Positions 26,762 to 35,537 are shown, counted from the stretch's first letter. The stretch is DNA of 64,000 nucleotides from Rhizobium rosettiformans W3 (GCF_004912135.1 NZ_STGU01000002.1:186001-250000); one strand, 5' to 3'. Made by a program: numbers and translations. The notes: generated by a model not told the origin, from the sequence alone.

Positions 26762-26793
26762 TCGCGTGACTGACCTTTAGAGCTTGAGCCGGG

Positions 26794-26820
26794 ACGCCGC
26801 AGCCTTTTGCGCTGCGGCGT
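26794..26820 (+). terminator. Intercistronic hairpin/attenuator between xylF and xylH
   Basis: ACGCCGCAGC (26794-26803) pairs with GCTGCGGCGT (26811-26820) around a 7-nt loop and is followed by only TTT. A weak terminator or mRNA-stabilising hairpin after the binding-protein gene is a common way to make more binding protein than permease. The 245-bp gap from 26762 holds no gene. Confidence 0.65.
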
Positions 26821-27006
26821 TTCGACTGATCGGGAGCATCGCGGCAGGAGCGCGGCGGACGGCTTTAAGGGGCCAGCCTTCGCATACTCCATAGCCGCCG
26901 AAGAACGAGAGATGCCTCGATCCGCATGGCGGGCACGATGCCCGCAAGCCGCACGCCGGATGCGTGCCCTTCGCAAGCCGACAAACGACTGGGGAGAATT
27001 ATTCGT

Positions 27007-28320
27007 ATGGCGGATCACAGCCTAGCCACACCCGCGCATGGTGCCCGGGCATCCAATGTTTCAGCGCTCAAGCGCTTCTTCCAGGCCACCGAGATCGACA
27101 CGCGCCTGCTCGGCATGGTCATCGCGCTCGGCCTGATCTGGGTCGGCTTCGACATCCTGTCGAACGGCCTGTTCCTGACCTCGCGTAACCTCTGGAACCT
27201 CTCGGTTCAGGCGGCCTCCGTGTCGGTCATGGCAACCGGCATGGTCCTGGTTATCGTCACCCGCAACATCGACCTGTCGGTCGGCTCGATCCTCGGCTTT
27301 GTCGGCATGATCATGGCCGTGCTGCAGGCTCGCATCCTGCCGCCGATCATCGGCTTCGAACATCCGATGATGTGGATCATCGCGCTGTCGGCCGGCATCC
27401 TCGTCGGCACCTGCATCGGTGCGCTGCACGGCGCCATCATCGCCTTCCTCGGCGTTCCCGCCTTCATCGTCACGCTCGGTGGCCTGCTCGTCTGGCGCGG
27501 CGCGGCCTGGATGGTCACCTCGGGCGCGACCGTTGCCCCGATGGACACCACCTACCGTCTGATGGGCGGTGGCGCGGATGGTTCGATCGGCGTGACCGCC
27601 AGCTGGATCGTCGGCATCGTCGCCTGCCTGATGATCGTGCTGTCGATCCTCAACACCCGCCGTCAACGCCGTCGCTTCGGCTTCCCGCTGCGTCCGATCT
27701 GGGCGGAGTATTTCCTGGTGGCCTCCGGCTGCGTCGCCGTGCTCAGCGCCGTCTGGGTCGCCAACAGCTATTACATGCCGGTCAACCTCGCGCGCCGCTA
27801 TGCCGAGGAAAACGGCATCGCCTGGCCGGAAGGCGGCCTGCAGATTGGCCTCGGCATCGCCGTCCCGGTTCTGATCGCTATCGGCATCGCCATGGTCATG
27901 GCCTTCATCACCAACCGCACCCGCTTCGGCCGCTATGTCTTCGCCATCGGCGGCAACCCGGAAGCCGCTGAGCTCGCCGGCATCAAGGTGAAGTGGGTCA
28001 CCGTCAAGCTCTTCGCTCTGATGGGCGCCCTCTGCGCCATCGCCGCCGCCATCTCGACCGCCCGTCTGAATGCTGCGACGAATGCCCAGGGCACGCTCGA
28101 CGAACTCTACACCATCGCCGCAGCCGTCATCGGCGGCACGTCGCTTGCCGGCGGCGTGGGCACCATCGCCGGCGCCATGCTCGGCGCCATCGTCATGCAA
28201 TCACTGAATTCGGGCATGGTCCTGCTCGGTCTCGACACACCGCTCCAGAGCATCGTCATCGGTATCGTGCTCGTCGTCGCGGTCTGGCTCGACACCGTCT
28301 ACCGCGCTCGTGCGAAGTAA
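27007..28320 (+). CDS. xylH: Xylose-type ABC transporter permease
   Basis: A 437-residue inner-membrane permease with about ten helices (family BPD_transp_2). The diagnostic stretch is [20 protein letters not shown], and a later [20 protein letters not shown] matches sugar permeases. The central insertion with [14 protein letters not shown] and [15 protein letters not shown] is characteristic of the XylH branch rather than RbsC. The ATG at 27007 has GGGGAG upstream. It is followed 14 bp later by xylG. Confidence 0.9.
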   Translation: MADHSLATPAHGARASNVSALKRFFQATEIDTRLLGMVIALGLIWVGFDILSNGLFLTSRNLWNLSVQAASVSVMATGMVLVIVTRNIDLSVGSILGFVGMIMAVLQARILPPIIGFEHPMMWIIALSAGILVGTCIGALHGAIIAFLGVPAFIVTLGGLLVWRGAAWMVTSGATVAPMDTTYRLMGGGADGSIGVTASWIVGIVACLMIVLSILNTRRQRRRFGFPLRPIWAEYFLVASGCVAVLSAVWVANSYYMPVNLARRYAEENGIAWPEGGLQIGLGIAVPVLIAIGIAMVMAFITNRTRFGRYVFAIGGNPEAAELAGIKVKWVTVKLFALMGALCAIAAAISTARLNAATNAQGTLDELYTIAAAVIGGTSLAGGVGTIAGAMLGAIVMQSLNSGMVLLGLDTPLQSIVIGIVLVVAVWLDTVYRARAK

Positions 28321-28334
28321 GGGGAGTTGAACTC

Positions 28335-29120
28335 ATGTCTGAAAATCGCACCCCCCTCGTGGAAATGCGCAACGTTTCCATCTCCTTCGGCGGTATCCAC
28401 GCCGTGGACGACGCCACGATCGACCTCTTCCCGGGTGAAGTCGTGGCCCTGCTCGGCCACAACGGTGCCGGCAAGTCGACCCTGATCAAGATCCTGTCGG
28501 GCGCCTACAAGCGCGACAACGGCGACATCCTGATCAAGGGCGAATTCGCCGACATCAACAACCCGCGCGACGCCAAGAAGTATGGCATCGAGACGATTTA
28601 CCAGACGCTCGCCGTCGCCGATAACGTCGATGCCGCCGCCAACCTCTATCTCGGCCGCGAGCTGCGCACCGCCTGGGGCACGCTCGACGATGTTGCGATG
28701 GAAGCCAAGGCGCGTGAAGTCATGGGGCGCCTCAACCCCAACTTCCAGCGCTTCAAGGAGCCGGTCAAGGCTCTGTCCGGTGGTCAGCGTCAGTCGGTGG
28801 CGATCGCGCGTGCGATCCTCTTCGACGCCCAGATCCTGATCATGGACGAACCGACGGCCGCCTTGGGTCCGCAGGAAACCGCCCAGGTCGGCGATCTCAT
28901 CCAGCAGCTGAAGAAGGACGGTCTCGGCATCTTCCTGATCAGCCACGACATCCACGACGTCTTCGACCTCGCCGACCGCGTCTTCGTCATGAAGAACGGC
29001 CGCGTGGTGGGCCATGCCCGCACCGAAGACGTCACCAAGGACGAAGTCTTGGGCATGATCATCCTCGGCAAGTGCCCGCCCGGCGCCATCCCGGGCCCGG
29101 GTGCCATGCAGACGGCATGA
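28335..29120 (+). CDS. xylG: Sugar ABC transporter ATPase, single-domain form
   Basis: A 261-residue ATPase with one nucleotide-binding domain: Walker [10 protein letters not shown], signature [16 protein letters not shown], Walker [14 protein letters not shown] and switch histidine LISHDIHDV. Enterobacterial XylG has two fused domains of about 500 residues; this half-length form must homodimerise, as in other rhizobial sugar systems. The tail ([14 protein letters not shown]) is typical of the rhizobial subgroup. GGGGAG precedes the ATG. It is the last gene of the operon. Confidence 0.9.
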   Translation: MSENRTPLVEMRNVSISFGGIHAVDDATIDLFPGEVVALLGHNGAGKSTLIKILSGAYKRDNGDILIKGEFADINNPRDAKKYGIETIYQTLAVADNVDAAANLYLGRELRTAWGTLDDVAMEAKAREVMGRLNPNFQRFKEPVKALSGGQRQSVAIARAILFDAQILIMDEPTAALGPQETAQVGDLIQQLKKDGLGIFLISHDIHDVFDLADRVFVMKNGRVVGHARTEDVTKDEVLGMIILGKCPPGAIPGPGAMQTA

Positions 29121-29146
29121 GCGTCGCCAAGATGAAGTGAGACAGG

Positions 29147-29173
29147 CGAGGGGGCGTTAAGCTCCCTCGTTTT
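29147..29173 (+). terminator. Intrinsic terminator of the xyl operon
   Basis: CGAGGG (29147-29152) pairs with CCCTCG (29164-29169), followed by TTTTC. The stem is short but well placed 26 bp after xylG. Confidence 0.65.
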
Positions 29174-29184
29174 CGTTTATCGGG

Positions 29185-29477
29185 TCAGTAACCGGCTTCC
29201 CGTTGATGCCGGAACGCAAGGATATAGACCAGGTCTGCTTCTTCGTCATAGCGATAGAGGGCGACATACCCCGTCTCGCCAAACGGGATGACCAATTCGC
29301 GCATAGGGGAATGGCCCTCGATGGGGCGCCCGATTAATGGAGATATCTCAAGTCTGAAAAGAGACTGTTCTACAATCCGACCCGCCCTTGCCGCGGCCTC
29401 GGGGGAATGACGGCTCAAGAACACGCGGCACCGCCCGATGCCGGCAGCCCCCGCTTTGTGACGACTAGTCGTGGCAC
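29185..29477 (-). pseudogene. ParE-type toxin with a -1 frameshift near its start
   Basis: The body is a clear RelE/ParE toxin (RVFLSRHSPEAAARAGRIVE, RPIEGHSPMRELVIPFGETG, YILAFRHQREAGY). The family N-terminus MPRLVVTK is present from a GTG at 29477 but in another frame. Adding one G to the five-G run (CCCCC at 29448-29452 on the plus strand) joins the two parts into a 97-residue toxin of normal length. As written the toxin is not translated, unless a poor internal start is used. The adjacent antitoxin is intact. Confidence 0.75.
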
Positions 29478-29737
29478 TCCGGCGGCGCCTTCTCGTCCGG
29501 AGATCCCCAGCTGCACAGCCAGGCACTCACTTCTCCACCCGTCAGATGTTGGCCATCTGCCTGATAGTCCTGCCAGGATTGTTCCGCTTCCGCAAGAAAG
29601 CCGGCACGACCATCTTGCCGCTCCAGATAGTCTCGCACAGCCTCATCAAGCAGCTGGTCCTCGGTGCGTTGCGTGCGGCTCGCGAGTTCCGCAAGCCGAG
29701 CCTTCAGCGCATTATCGAGAGTGAACGGGCGGTTCAT
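29465..29737 (-). CDS. Ribbon-helix-helix antitoxin (ParD/CopG-like)
   Basis: A 90-residue protein with an N-terminal RHH domain (MNRPFTLDNALKARLAELAS, then EDQLLDEAVRDYLERQDG) and an acidic Trp-containing C-terminus that would wrap a ParE-type toxin. Its stop overlaps the toxin's original GTG start by 13 bases, usual for such modules. The ATG at 29737 has AGGTGA five bases upstream. With the toxin frameshifted, this may be an orphan antitoxin acting as a DNA-binding autoregulator. Confidence 0.82.
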   Translation of the reverse strand: MNRPFTLDNALKARLAELASRTQRTEDQLLDEAVRDYLERQDGRAGFLAEAEQSWQDYQADGQHLTGGEVSAWLCSWGSPDEKAPPECHD

Positions 29738-29813
29738 CCGGGTCACCTGACCTTTTGGTGTGTGGAATGAATATACGACAAGCCTTTCGCTCTGTCGACG
29801 CGCCCCGCTCCAT

Positions 29814-29839
29814 GGAACAACACCCTGAGCCCCGCGGTT
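29814..29839 (+). promoter_or_regulatory. EcfG-type promoter upstream of DUF305 gene
   Basis: GGAAC (29814-29818), 17 bp, GGTT (29836-29839). It has the full -35 element and the invariant GTT of the -10, 65 bp upstream of the DUF305 ATG. Confidence 0.55.
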
Positions 29840-29904
29840 GGCACCATCAGCCGGTCCGTCCGCAACGCCGCCCGGCGCCTCGATCTGATCCCGGAGCCTA
29901 CCCG

Positions 29905-30408
29905 ATGTCTTATTCCCGTTTCGCCGCGATGATCGCCACGTCGACTGTGGTTATGTTCGCGCTGATGTATCTGAACACCTACGCCCTGGACCATGTCACC
30001 TACAGTCAGACGCGCACTTGGATGGCGCTCCTGATGGGGGCCGTCATGGCTATGATCATGATGGGCTTCATGGCGTCGATGTACAAGAACCAGCGCTGGA
30101 ATGCCGTGATCATCGCCGGCAGCGTCGTCGTCTTCGCCTTCTCTCTGTGGCTCGTGCGCAGCCAGGAGACGGTCGGCGACGTGAGCTACATGAAGGCGAT
30201 GATCCCGCATCATTCGATTGCGATCATGACCAGCGAGCGGGCGCATATCCGCGATCCGCGCGTGCGGGAACTCGCCGACGGGATCATCGAGGCGCAGGTG
30301 CGCGAGATCGCGGAGATGAAGAGGCTGATCGCCGAACTCGAAGCCAATCCGCCGGCGGATGATGCCCCGGATCTTGCCCCATCGCCGCAGACGACGCCGC
30401 AGCCGTGA
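29905..30408 (+). CDS. DUF305 membrane protein
   Basis: A 167-residue protein with three membrane helices (residues about 7-25, 38-56, 65-83) followed by a DUF305 domain with the motif MKAMIPHHSIAIMTSERA, as in copper-associated and ferritin-like four-helix proteins. The HHSIAIM histidines and methionines suggest metal binding. The start at 29905 follows GGAG and begins at the first helix; upstream in-frame residues look like non-coding DNA. An EcfG-type promoter lies upstream, so general stress control is likely. Confidence 0.8.
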   Translation: MSYSRFAAMIATSTVVMFALMYLNTYALDHVTYSQTRTWMALLMGAVMAMIMMGFMASMYKNQRWNAVIIAGSVVVFAFSLWLVRSQETVGDVSYMKAMIPHHSIAIMTSERAHIRDPRVRELADGIIEAQVREIAEMKRLIAELEANPPADDAPDLAPSPQTTPQP

Positions 30409-30430
30409 GGAATGCGCGGGGGAGGGGCGA

Positions 30431-30814
30431 TCAGACGCCCTTGATCAGGGCCCCGATCGTGCCGCCGACGAGCAGCACGATGCCGATCAGGAAGGTGAGC
30501 GCCGCCCCGGGGCCGCGAGTCTTGGCATCGGCGTAATATTCTGCCGCATAAAGCGCCCGCGCCGCCGTCCAGCCGAGACCCAGCAGCCCGGCCAGCATGT
30601 CGGAGACGTAATAGCCGAAGATCCAGAGCGACGGCAGGAAGAGCACCAGCTGCTCGACGGTGTTCTGCTGGACGCGAAAGATCCGCTCGAAATCCGCATT
30701 TCCGGTGGTCTTGGGTGCCTCCACCCCGAACTTGCGGCGGGCCTGACCGACTTTCAGCAGGAACCAGCAATAGGTGAGCAGGGCGGCAAAGGTGGAAAGT
30801 ATGGTGAAGCGCAT
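30431..30814 (-). CDS. MAPEG-family membrane protein
   Basis: A 127-residue protein with four membrane helices. The MAPEG signature FERIFRVQQNTVEQLVLFLP is present, followed by LWIFGYYVSDMLAGLLGLGW and a third-loop AAEYYADAKTRGPG. Bacterial MAPEG proteins are homotrimeric and relate to microsomal glutathione transferases. The Arg and Asn/Glu of the RVQxNTxE motif are retained. The ATG at 30814 gives the family length and a hydrophobic start. It is convergent with the DUF305 gene. Confidence 0.88.
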   Translation of the reverse strand: MRFTILSTFAALLTYCWFLLKVGQARRKFGVEAPKTTGNADFERIFRVQQNTVEQLVLFLPSLWIFGYYVSDMLAGLLGLGWTAARALYAAEYYADAKTRGPGAALTFLIGIVLLVGGTIGALIKGV

Positions 30815-31013
30815 GATTTTTCTCGGCAACACATGTCGATCGTAACCATTGATTGGTAGGCGGCGTGTCATGATTAGGCAAGCAAGGAAGGTTACGATCA
30901 CAGTGCGTTTGTGAAGAGCGCGGCGCTTGTGGGATGAGACCGTTTCCGCCATCATCAAGCGCAATGCTTCGCAAGCGCAAGCTGCAGCCCGTGTGACAAG
31001 ACAAAGAGACGTG

Positions 31014-31673
31014 ATGAGTACCGATCCATTCAAGTTTGGCCGCGCCTACGACCTGCATGAGCTGGTCGCCGACGGGATCATCCATGGCATCGGTGTCGTC
31101 TTCGCGCTGGTCGGCGCCACCGCGCTGATCTTCTATGCCACCGTCTATTCCGACTATGCCAATATCGCCGCGAGCTGGATCTATGGCCTCGGGCTGATCA
31201 TCGCGCTCGGTGTCTCCTTCACCTACAACATGTGGCCGCATTCACGCGTGAAGTGGATCCTGCGCCGCTTCGATCACTCCGCGATCTTCATCCTGATCGC
31301 TTCCACCTACACGCCCTTCCTCGTGCAGGGTGCCGACCGCCCGCTGATCCTGGCACTCCTCATCGGCATCTGGATCACGGCCTTTACCGGCATCTGGCTG
31401 AAGTTCCGCTTCCCCGGCCGCTATGACCGTCTCGCCATCCTGCTCTATCTCGCCATGGGCTGGAGCGGCGCCTTCGCCATGGGGCCGCTTTCGGAAATCA
31501 TCCCGGGCGTGACGCTGACCCTGATCATCGTCGGCGGCTGCATCTATTCCGCCGGCGTCGTCTTCCATGTCTGGGAACGCCTGCGCTTCCAGAATGCCAT
31601 CTGGCACGCTTTCGTGGTGACAGCCGCCATCGTCCATTACTCGGCGGTCTTTACGGCGATCAGCCTCGGCTAA
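31014..31673 (+). CDS. PAQR/hemolysin III family membrane protein
   Basis: A 219-residue seven-helix protein of the HlyIII/PAQR family. Zn-ligand-type motifs are present: HELVADGIIHGIG near the N-terminus, RRFDHSAIFILIASTYTPF in the middle and FHVWERLRFQNAIWHAFVV near the C-terminus. Family members are thought to be lipid hydrolases or receptors; the hemolysin name is historical. The ATG at 31014 follows AAAGAGACG. It stands alone and is followed by a hairpin. Confidence 0.88.
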   Translation: MSTDPFKFGRAYDLHELVADGIIHGIGVVFALVGATALIFYATVYSDYANIAASWIYGLGLIIALGVSFTYNMWPHSRVKWILRRFDHSAIFILIASTYTPFLVQGADRPLILALLIGIWITAFTGIWLKFRFPGRYDRLAILLYLAMGWSGAFAMGPLSEIIPGVTLTLIIVGGCIYSAGVVFHVWERLRFQNAIWHAFVVTAAIVHYSAVFTAISLG

Positions 31674-31700
31674 AGCGTACTCACCCTTTCCCCGAACGTC

Positions 31701-31723
31701 ATCCTCGGGCCTGTCCCGAGGAT
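31701..31723. repeat. Palindromic intergenic repeat, possible terminator
   Basis: ATCCTCGGG (31701-31709) pairs with CCCGAGGAT (31715-31723), loop CCTGT. The surrounding GTCATCCTCGGGCCTGTCCC pattern is a widespread rhizobial intergenic repeat. It may end the PAQR transcript, but no T-run follows. Confidence 0.6.
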
Positions 31724-31833
31724 CTACCGACGCCTGCCTCACACTTGACGCCTGCGTCCTTGCCGAGCCCGTCACCACAGGTCCCAGAGCCCCAGTCACA
31801 ACTCCACATTCGACGACCGAAACCAGCTCCCCC

Positions 31834-32313
31834 TCAGATCCCAGTCACCTCGGCCTGCTTGGCAATCTGCTTGGCAGTCGCCGACGCACCGATGCGGAAA
31901 CCCGCGAGCGTCATGGGAAAGCTCAGCGCCAGCGAGACGCCTGCCAGCACCAGCGTCGCCGTCAGCGGCATCATGCCTATCTGGGCCGCAAGCAGCTGCA
32001 GTTCCGCGCTGGTGATGCCGTTCACCCAGACGATCGCGAGCAGGATCAGCGACCCGAGCAGCACCGCCACCACGGCAAGCAGCGCCGAAAGTTTCAGGCT
32101 CAGGCCCCAGCCGGGCCGCGCCTTCAGCCGCTGCGTCACATAGCTGCCCGCCGAGGAGCCCGCGGCCATCAGCACGGCCACATTCCCGGCAGACGACATG
32201 CTGTCGCCCCAGCCGAAGGCATCGAGCGCCAGCACCAGGAGATAGATGGCGAGCTGCGCTGCGATGAAGACGAGCGTGTAGCGAAGCAGGAGGCCGGGAA
32301 GCATGGAGGTCAT
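31834..32313 (-). CDS. ABZJ_00895-like four-helix membrane protein
   Basis: A 159-residue membrane protein with four hydrophobic helices (VFIAAQLAIYLLVLAL; VAVLMAAGSSAG; ALLAVVAVLLGSLILLAIV; LTATLVLAGVSLALSF). It ends in a polar tail (RIGASATAKQIAKQAEVTGI). It resembles the small family named after Acinetobacter ABZJ_00895, of unknown function. There is no clear operon partner; the next gene upstream is divergent. Confidence 0.6.
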   Translation of the reverse strand: MTSMLPGLLLRYTLVFIAAQLAIYLLVLALDAFGWGDSMSSAGNVAVLMAAGSSAGSYVTQRLKARPGWGLSLKLSALLAVVAVLLGSLILLAIVWVNGITSAELQLLAAQIGMMPLTATLVLAGVSLALSFPMTLAGFRIGASATAKQIAKQAEVTGI

Positions 32314-32447
32314 GAAATCTGTTTTCCGTCTGGGGTGGTCTTGCCTTTAAGCTCTTGTTGCCCGATGTGTCGACGCGGCGAAGTAACGCCCGTCACACCA
32401 CCATCTCGCGCGGCGCATTTTCCACCGCAAATTGCAGAAGCCCCATC

Positions 32448-32951
32448 ATGACCACGTCTCTCATCCTCCGCGACGCAACCGAAGCCGATCTGCCCGCAAT
32501 CCTCGCCATCTACAATCACGCAGTGGCCGAGACGACGGCGATCTGGAACGAGATCCTGGTCGATCTCGACAATCGCAAGGCCTGGTATGATCTCCGTCAG
32601 GCGAGGGGCTTCCCGATCCTCGTTGCCGAAGTCGATGGCCGCATCGCCGGCTACGCCTCCTACGGCGACTGGCGCCCCTTCGATGGCTTCCGCCAGTCGG
32701 TCGAGCACTCGGTCTATGTCGAGAAGGACCATTATGGCCGCGGCCTCGGCAAGGCGCTGATGTCAGCCCTGATCGAGCGGGCGAGGGCGGGCAACATCCA
32801 TGTCATGGTCGCCGCCATCGAGGCCGGCAACACGGGCTCCATCGCCCTCCACAAAAGCCTCGGCTTCCGCCTCGTCGGCACCCATCATGAAGTCGGCAAG
32901 AAGTTCGGCCGCTGGTTGGACCTCACCATGATGGAGCTGAAGCTCGACTAA
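32448..32951 (+). CDS. GNAT acetyltransferase, phosphinothricin/methionine-sulfoximine type
   Basis: A 167-residue GNAT enzyme. The start (LILRDATEADLPAILAIYNH, then VAETTAIWNE) and the acetyl-CoA loop YVEKDHYGRGLGKALMSALI are diagnostic of the Pat/Bar/MnaT group. These acetylate phosphinothricin, methionine sulfoximine or related amino acids. The terminal KSLGFRLVGTHHEVGKKFGR also fits. Substrate preference within the group is not readable. The ATG at 32448 is the family start; AGAAG lies about seven bases upstream. Confidence 0.9.
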   Translation: MTTSLILRDATEADLPAILAIYNHAVAETTAIWNEILVDLDNRKAWYDLRQARGFPILVAEVDGRIAGYASYGDWRPFDGFRQSVEHSVYVEKDHYGRGLGKALMSALIERARAGNIHVMVAAIEAGNTGSIALHKSLGFRLVGTHHEVGKKFGRWLDLTMMELKLD

Positions 32952-32986
32952 AGGTCCTCCTCGGCGATCCCAAAGGGGGGCCGCCG

Positions 32987-34348
32987 TCAGGCCCGCTCCA
33001 TGCCGCGCCAGCGCACGCCGGAGATGATGAAGCCGTCCGTCGGTCCCGTCGGCACGGTAGTGAGCGAGACTGACAGATCCTGTTCCGGCACCTCGTAGTC
33101 GATGACGCCGGCCAGCAGCCGCGCTGCCTCCTTCAGGATCTCGACGGTCGCCATCTCGCCCGGACAGCGATGTCCGCGTGCGGTCGATCCTGCCCCTTGC
33201 GGAATGAAGCTGTAATCCGCCTCGTCCCGGCGCACCCCGCGCCCGGGTCGGAATTCGTCCGGTGCGCGAAACGCCTCTCCGGCATGGCAGCTGCCATAGA
33301 GGTCGAGCATCAGCCATTGACCGCGCCGAATACGGTAACCCTTCCAGTCGAACGACGCCCGGGCCACCGCACCGACAAAGGGAAAGAAGGGCGAAATCCG
33401 CCGCACTTCCTCGGCAAAATCCGTCAGCCGCTCGGCATCGGGTTCGGCCAGGATCTCCTTCCATTGCGGATGCCGCTCGAACCGCAGCGCGGCAAAGACG
33501 ATGTAGCGGCCGATCGCAACCAGCGGGCGGATCAGGTTGATCAACTCGACAGCCGCGACCGTCGGCGAGAGCAACTGGCCATGCACGTCGCGATAGCCCG
33601 CAAGCATGGCCATCGGTGAGCCCGGCATCGGCGTGAGCTTGCCGCGCCGGATCTCGCGGAACGCCGCGCGAAACCGCCGTTCGAGAAGCGAGCGGCGAAA
33701 CAGCGTGCCGAAGGTCCGAGGCCCGACATGGCCGGCATTCTCGATCATGTCGGCAACCAGCGCGGCATCGTCTTCGAGCAGGTCTGCATCCACAGGCGCC
33801 TGCGTCCAGGAAAGGGCCGTGCGGAAGAGGATGAGGTCGAGCTCCTTGCCGAGCGCCACGGCCCCCATGCGCGACCAGTCCGGCACCCGCTCCAGGAACT
33901 GCCGGCGGAAGGTCGCGACAAGACGGTCGAGCGACCCCTTGTCCTCCATCAGGATCCGCACGAAGAGCGCCTTGCGATGGCGATGCGCGGCCCCATCCAG
34001 CTGCTGCACGCTGCCCCTGTCCTGCAAGAGCCGCAGCACGGTCTGCGGCATGGCGCCGACGCGCGTCAGTCGGGCATCGTCGTAAATCAGCCGCGCCGCG
34101 ATCGGCCCGGTCATGCAGATCACGTCGCGCAGCATCAGCCGGGTGCGGAAGATCGGCGTATCGAGATCGGCAAAGCGCCGCGGCAGGAAGCCATAGCCTT
34201 CGCGCATCAGGGAAAGCGTTTCGTCGAAGGCGGGACTGCGCGGGATCTTCGGCGGCCAGAACCGGCTGCCTCCGCCGCGGTAATCGACCACGCGATCTGG
34301 CGTCCCGGTCGCCTCCAGCTGCACCGGTCTAGTGTCCTGCACGATCAT
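32987..34348 (-). CDS. CYP152-family cytochrome P450 fatty-acid peroxygenase
   Basis: A 453-residue P450. The N-terminal half matches the fatty-acid peroxygenases P450-BSbeta/SPalpha: FDETLSLMREGYGFLPRRF, then VICMTGPIAARLIYDDARLT and HRKALFV. The I-helix carries ELINLIRPLVAI; the Arg-Pro pair replaces the acid-alcohol pair and lets CYP152 enzymes use hydrogen peroxide with the substrate carboxylate. Heme ligation is at GHRCPGEMA. It would alpha- or beta-hydroxylate fatty acids without a reductase. The ATG at 34348 has GGGGAG eight bases upstream, and an EcfG-type promoter precedes it. Confidence 0.9.
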   Translation of the reverse strand: MIVQDTRPVQLEATGTPDRVVDYRGGGSRFWPPKIPRSPAFDETLSLMREGYGFLPRRFADLDTPIFRTRLMLRDVICMTGPIAARLIYDDARLTRVGAMPQTVLRLLQDRGSVQQLDGAAHRHRKALFVRILMEDKGSLDRLVATFRRQFLERVPDWSRMGAVALGKELDLILFRTALSWTQAPVDADLLEDDAALVADMIENAGHVGPRTFGTLFRRSLLERRFRAAFREIRRGKLTPMPGSPMAMLAGYRDVHGQLLSPTVAAVELINLIRPLVAIGRYIVFAALRFERHPQWKEILAEPDAERLTDFAEEVRRISPFFPFVGAVARASFDWKGYRIRRGQWLMLDLYGSCHAGEAFRAPDEFRPGRGVRRDEADYSFIPQGAGSTARGHRCPGEMATVEILKEAARLLAGVIDYEVPEQDLSVSLTTVPTGPTDGFIISGVRWRGMERA

Positions 34349-34396
34349 CTCAAGTCTCCCCAAGCCGAGGCACCCCACGCACCTCGCTTGCGGGCG

Positions 34397-34421
34397 AACA
34401 TCGCGGCGGACCATTTGTTCC
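34397..34421 (-). promoter_or_regulatory. EcfG-type promoter for the CYP152 gene
   Basis: On the minus strand: GGAAC (34421-34417), 16 bp, TGTT (34400-34397), ending 48 bp before the P450 ATG. The -35 is exact and the -10 keeps the GTT core. Confidence 0.6.
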
Positions 34422-34453
34422 GCGCGTTTCTGGAAAATGGCGAAAAAAAGGTG

Positions 34454-34478
34454 GGAACGAAGCTCGCGGCCGCCGGTT
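34454..34478 (+). promoter_or_regulatory. EcfG-type promoter for the small protein at 34540
   Basis: GGAAC (34454-34458), 16 bp, GGTT (34475-34478), ending 61 bp before the ATG at 34540. It is 32 bp from the oppositely directed promoter of the P450 gene, so one region could serve both under stress. Confidence 0.6.
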
Positions 34479-34539
34479 GGCTCTCTGCCGACGCTCGGAA
34501 GTCGGCAAAGAACGAGGAAAAACAACAGGAGACACGGCC

Positions 34540-34761
34540 ATGGGCAGCGGCACAGGCGACAGCAAACACTTCGGCAAAGGCAGCCAGGGCAAGGGCGATG
34601 GTTCAGGCGGCATGACCAACCTGCAGGAAGGCATGCTGGAGGAAAACCAGGTCCTTTCCAACCGCGATAAGGCGCAGCATCCTGAGACACGCGGTCTCGA
34701 CAGCAAGAATGTCCAGACGGAGCAGTATCAGGATCACTCGGCCAATCGCCGGTCGAGATGA
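34540..34761 (+). CDS. Small hydrophilic Gly-rich protein of unknown function
   Basis: A 73-residue protein rich in G, S, N, Q and charged residues (MGSGTGDSKHFGKGSQGKGD, then LSNRDKAQHPETRG). It lacks hydrophobic segments and is probably disordered. ACAGGAGA stands ahead of the ATG. With its EcfG-type promoter it resembles the small hydrophilic proteins of alphaproteobacterial general stress regulons. No family name can be given. Confidence 0.6.
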   Translation: MGSGTGDSKHFGKGSQGKGDGSGGMTNLQEGMLEENQVLSNRDKAQHPETRGLDSKNVQTEQYQDHSANRRSR

Positions 34762-34913
34762 TCGGCCGGCCCGGAATTGCTGACTAGCCGGAGCACGGTT
34801 CGGTTGGTCTGGGCGGGCCACGAGGCGCAAGCGACGCGGCCCAGAGGTTTGCCCGGCCTCTTTACAAAGACGCGGCCTTGAGGATTTATCCTGTTCTTTG
34901 GCAGGAGACTCCT

Positions 34914-35537
34914 ATGACCTTCGAAACCTGGCTTGCCTTCGCCGCCGCCTCTGCGGTTCTCTTGATCATTCCTGGACCGACCATTCTTCTGGTCGTCTCT
35001 TATGCGCTGGGGCAGGGCTGGCGCAGCGCGCTGCCCGTGGCAACCGGCGTGGCGCTTGGCGATTTCACCGCCATGACGCTCTCCATGCTCGGCGTCGGCG
35101 CGATCCTTGCCACCTCGGCCACCATTTTCACGGCGCTGAAATGGCTGGGTGCGGCCTATCTCGTCTATCTCGGCATCAAGCTCTTCCGCGCTGGCGGCAC
35201 CCTTGATGTTAAGCCGCAGACGGACCGGGCAACGACCATGAAAATGGTGGGTCACGCCTGGGTCGTCACTGCCTTGAACCCGAAGAGCATCACCTTCTTC
35301 GTGGCCTTTCTGCCGCAGTTCCTCGACAAGCATGGCGACTTCTTCACCCAGATGGTGATCTTCGAGACCACCTTCCTTGTCCTCGCCTTCCTGAATGCCG
35401 CCGGCTATGCCCTGATCGCCTCCCGCGCACGAAACCTCGTCCGCAGCCCGCGCGCCATTGGCCTCTTCAACAAGACGGGCGGGACGCTGCTGATCGGTGC
35501 CGGTGTCGCAACCGCCACGCTCCGCTCCGCGCCCTGA
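34914..35537 (+). CDS. LysE/RhtB-family transporter
   Basis: A 207-residue exporter with six membrane helices. The family motif is LLIIPGPTILLVVSYALGQG at residues 15-34, with later LGAAYLVYLGIKLFRAGG and VTALNPKSITFFVAFLPQFL, which fit RhtB better than LysE. It would export an amino acid or homoserine-lactone-like compound. The ATG at 34914 has CAGGAGA in front. It stands alone between the small stress protein and the convergent DJ-1/PfpI gene. Confidence 0.9.
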   Translation: MTFETWLAFAAASAVLLIIPGPTILLVVSYALGQGWRSALPVATGVALGDFTAMTLSMLGVGAILATSATIFTALKWLGAAYLVYLGIKLFRAGGTLDVKPQTDRATTMKMVGHAWVVTALNPKSITFFVAFLPQFLDKHGDFFTQMVIFETTFLVLAFLNAAGYALIASRARNLVRSPRAIGLFNKTGGTLLIGAGVATATLRSAP

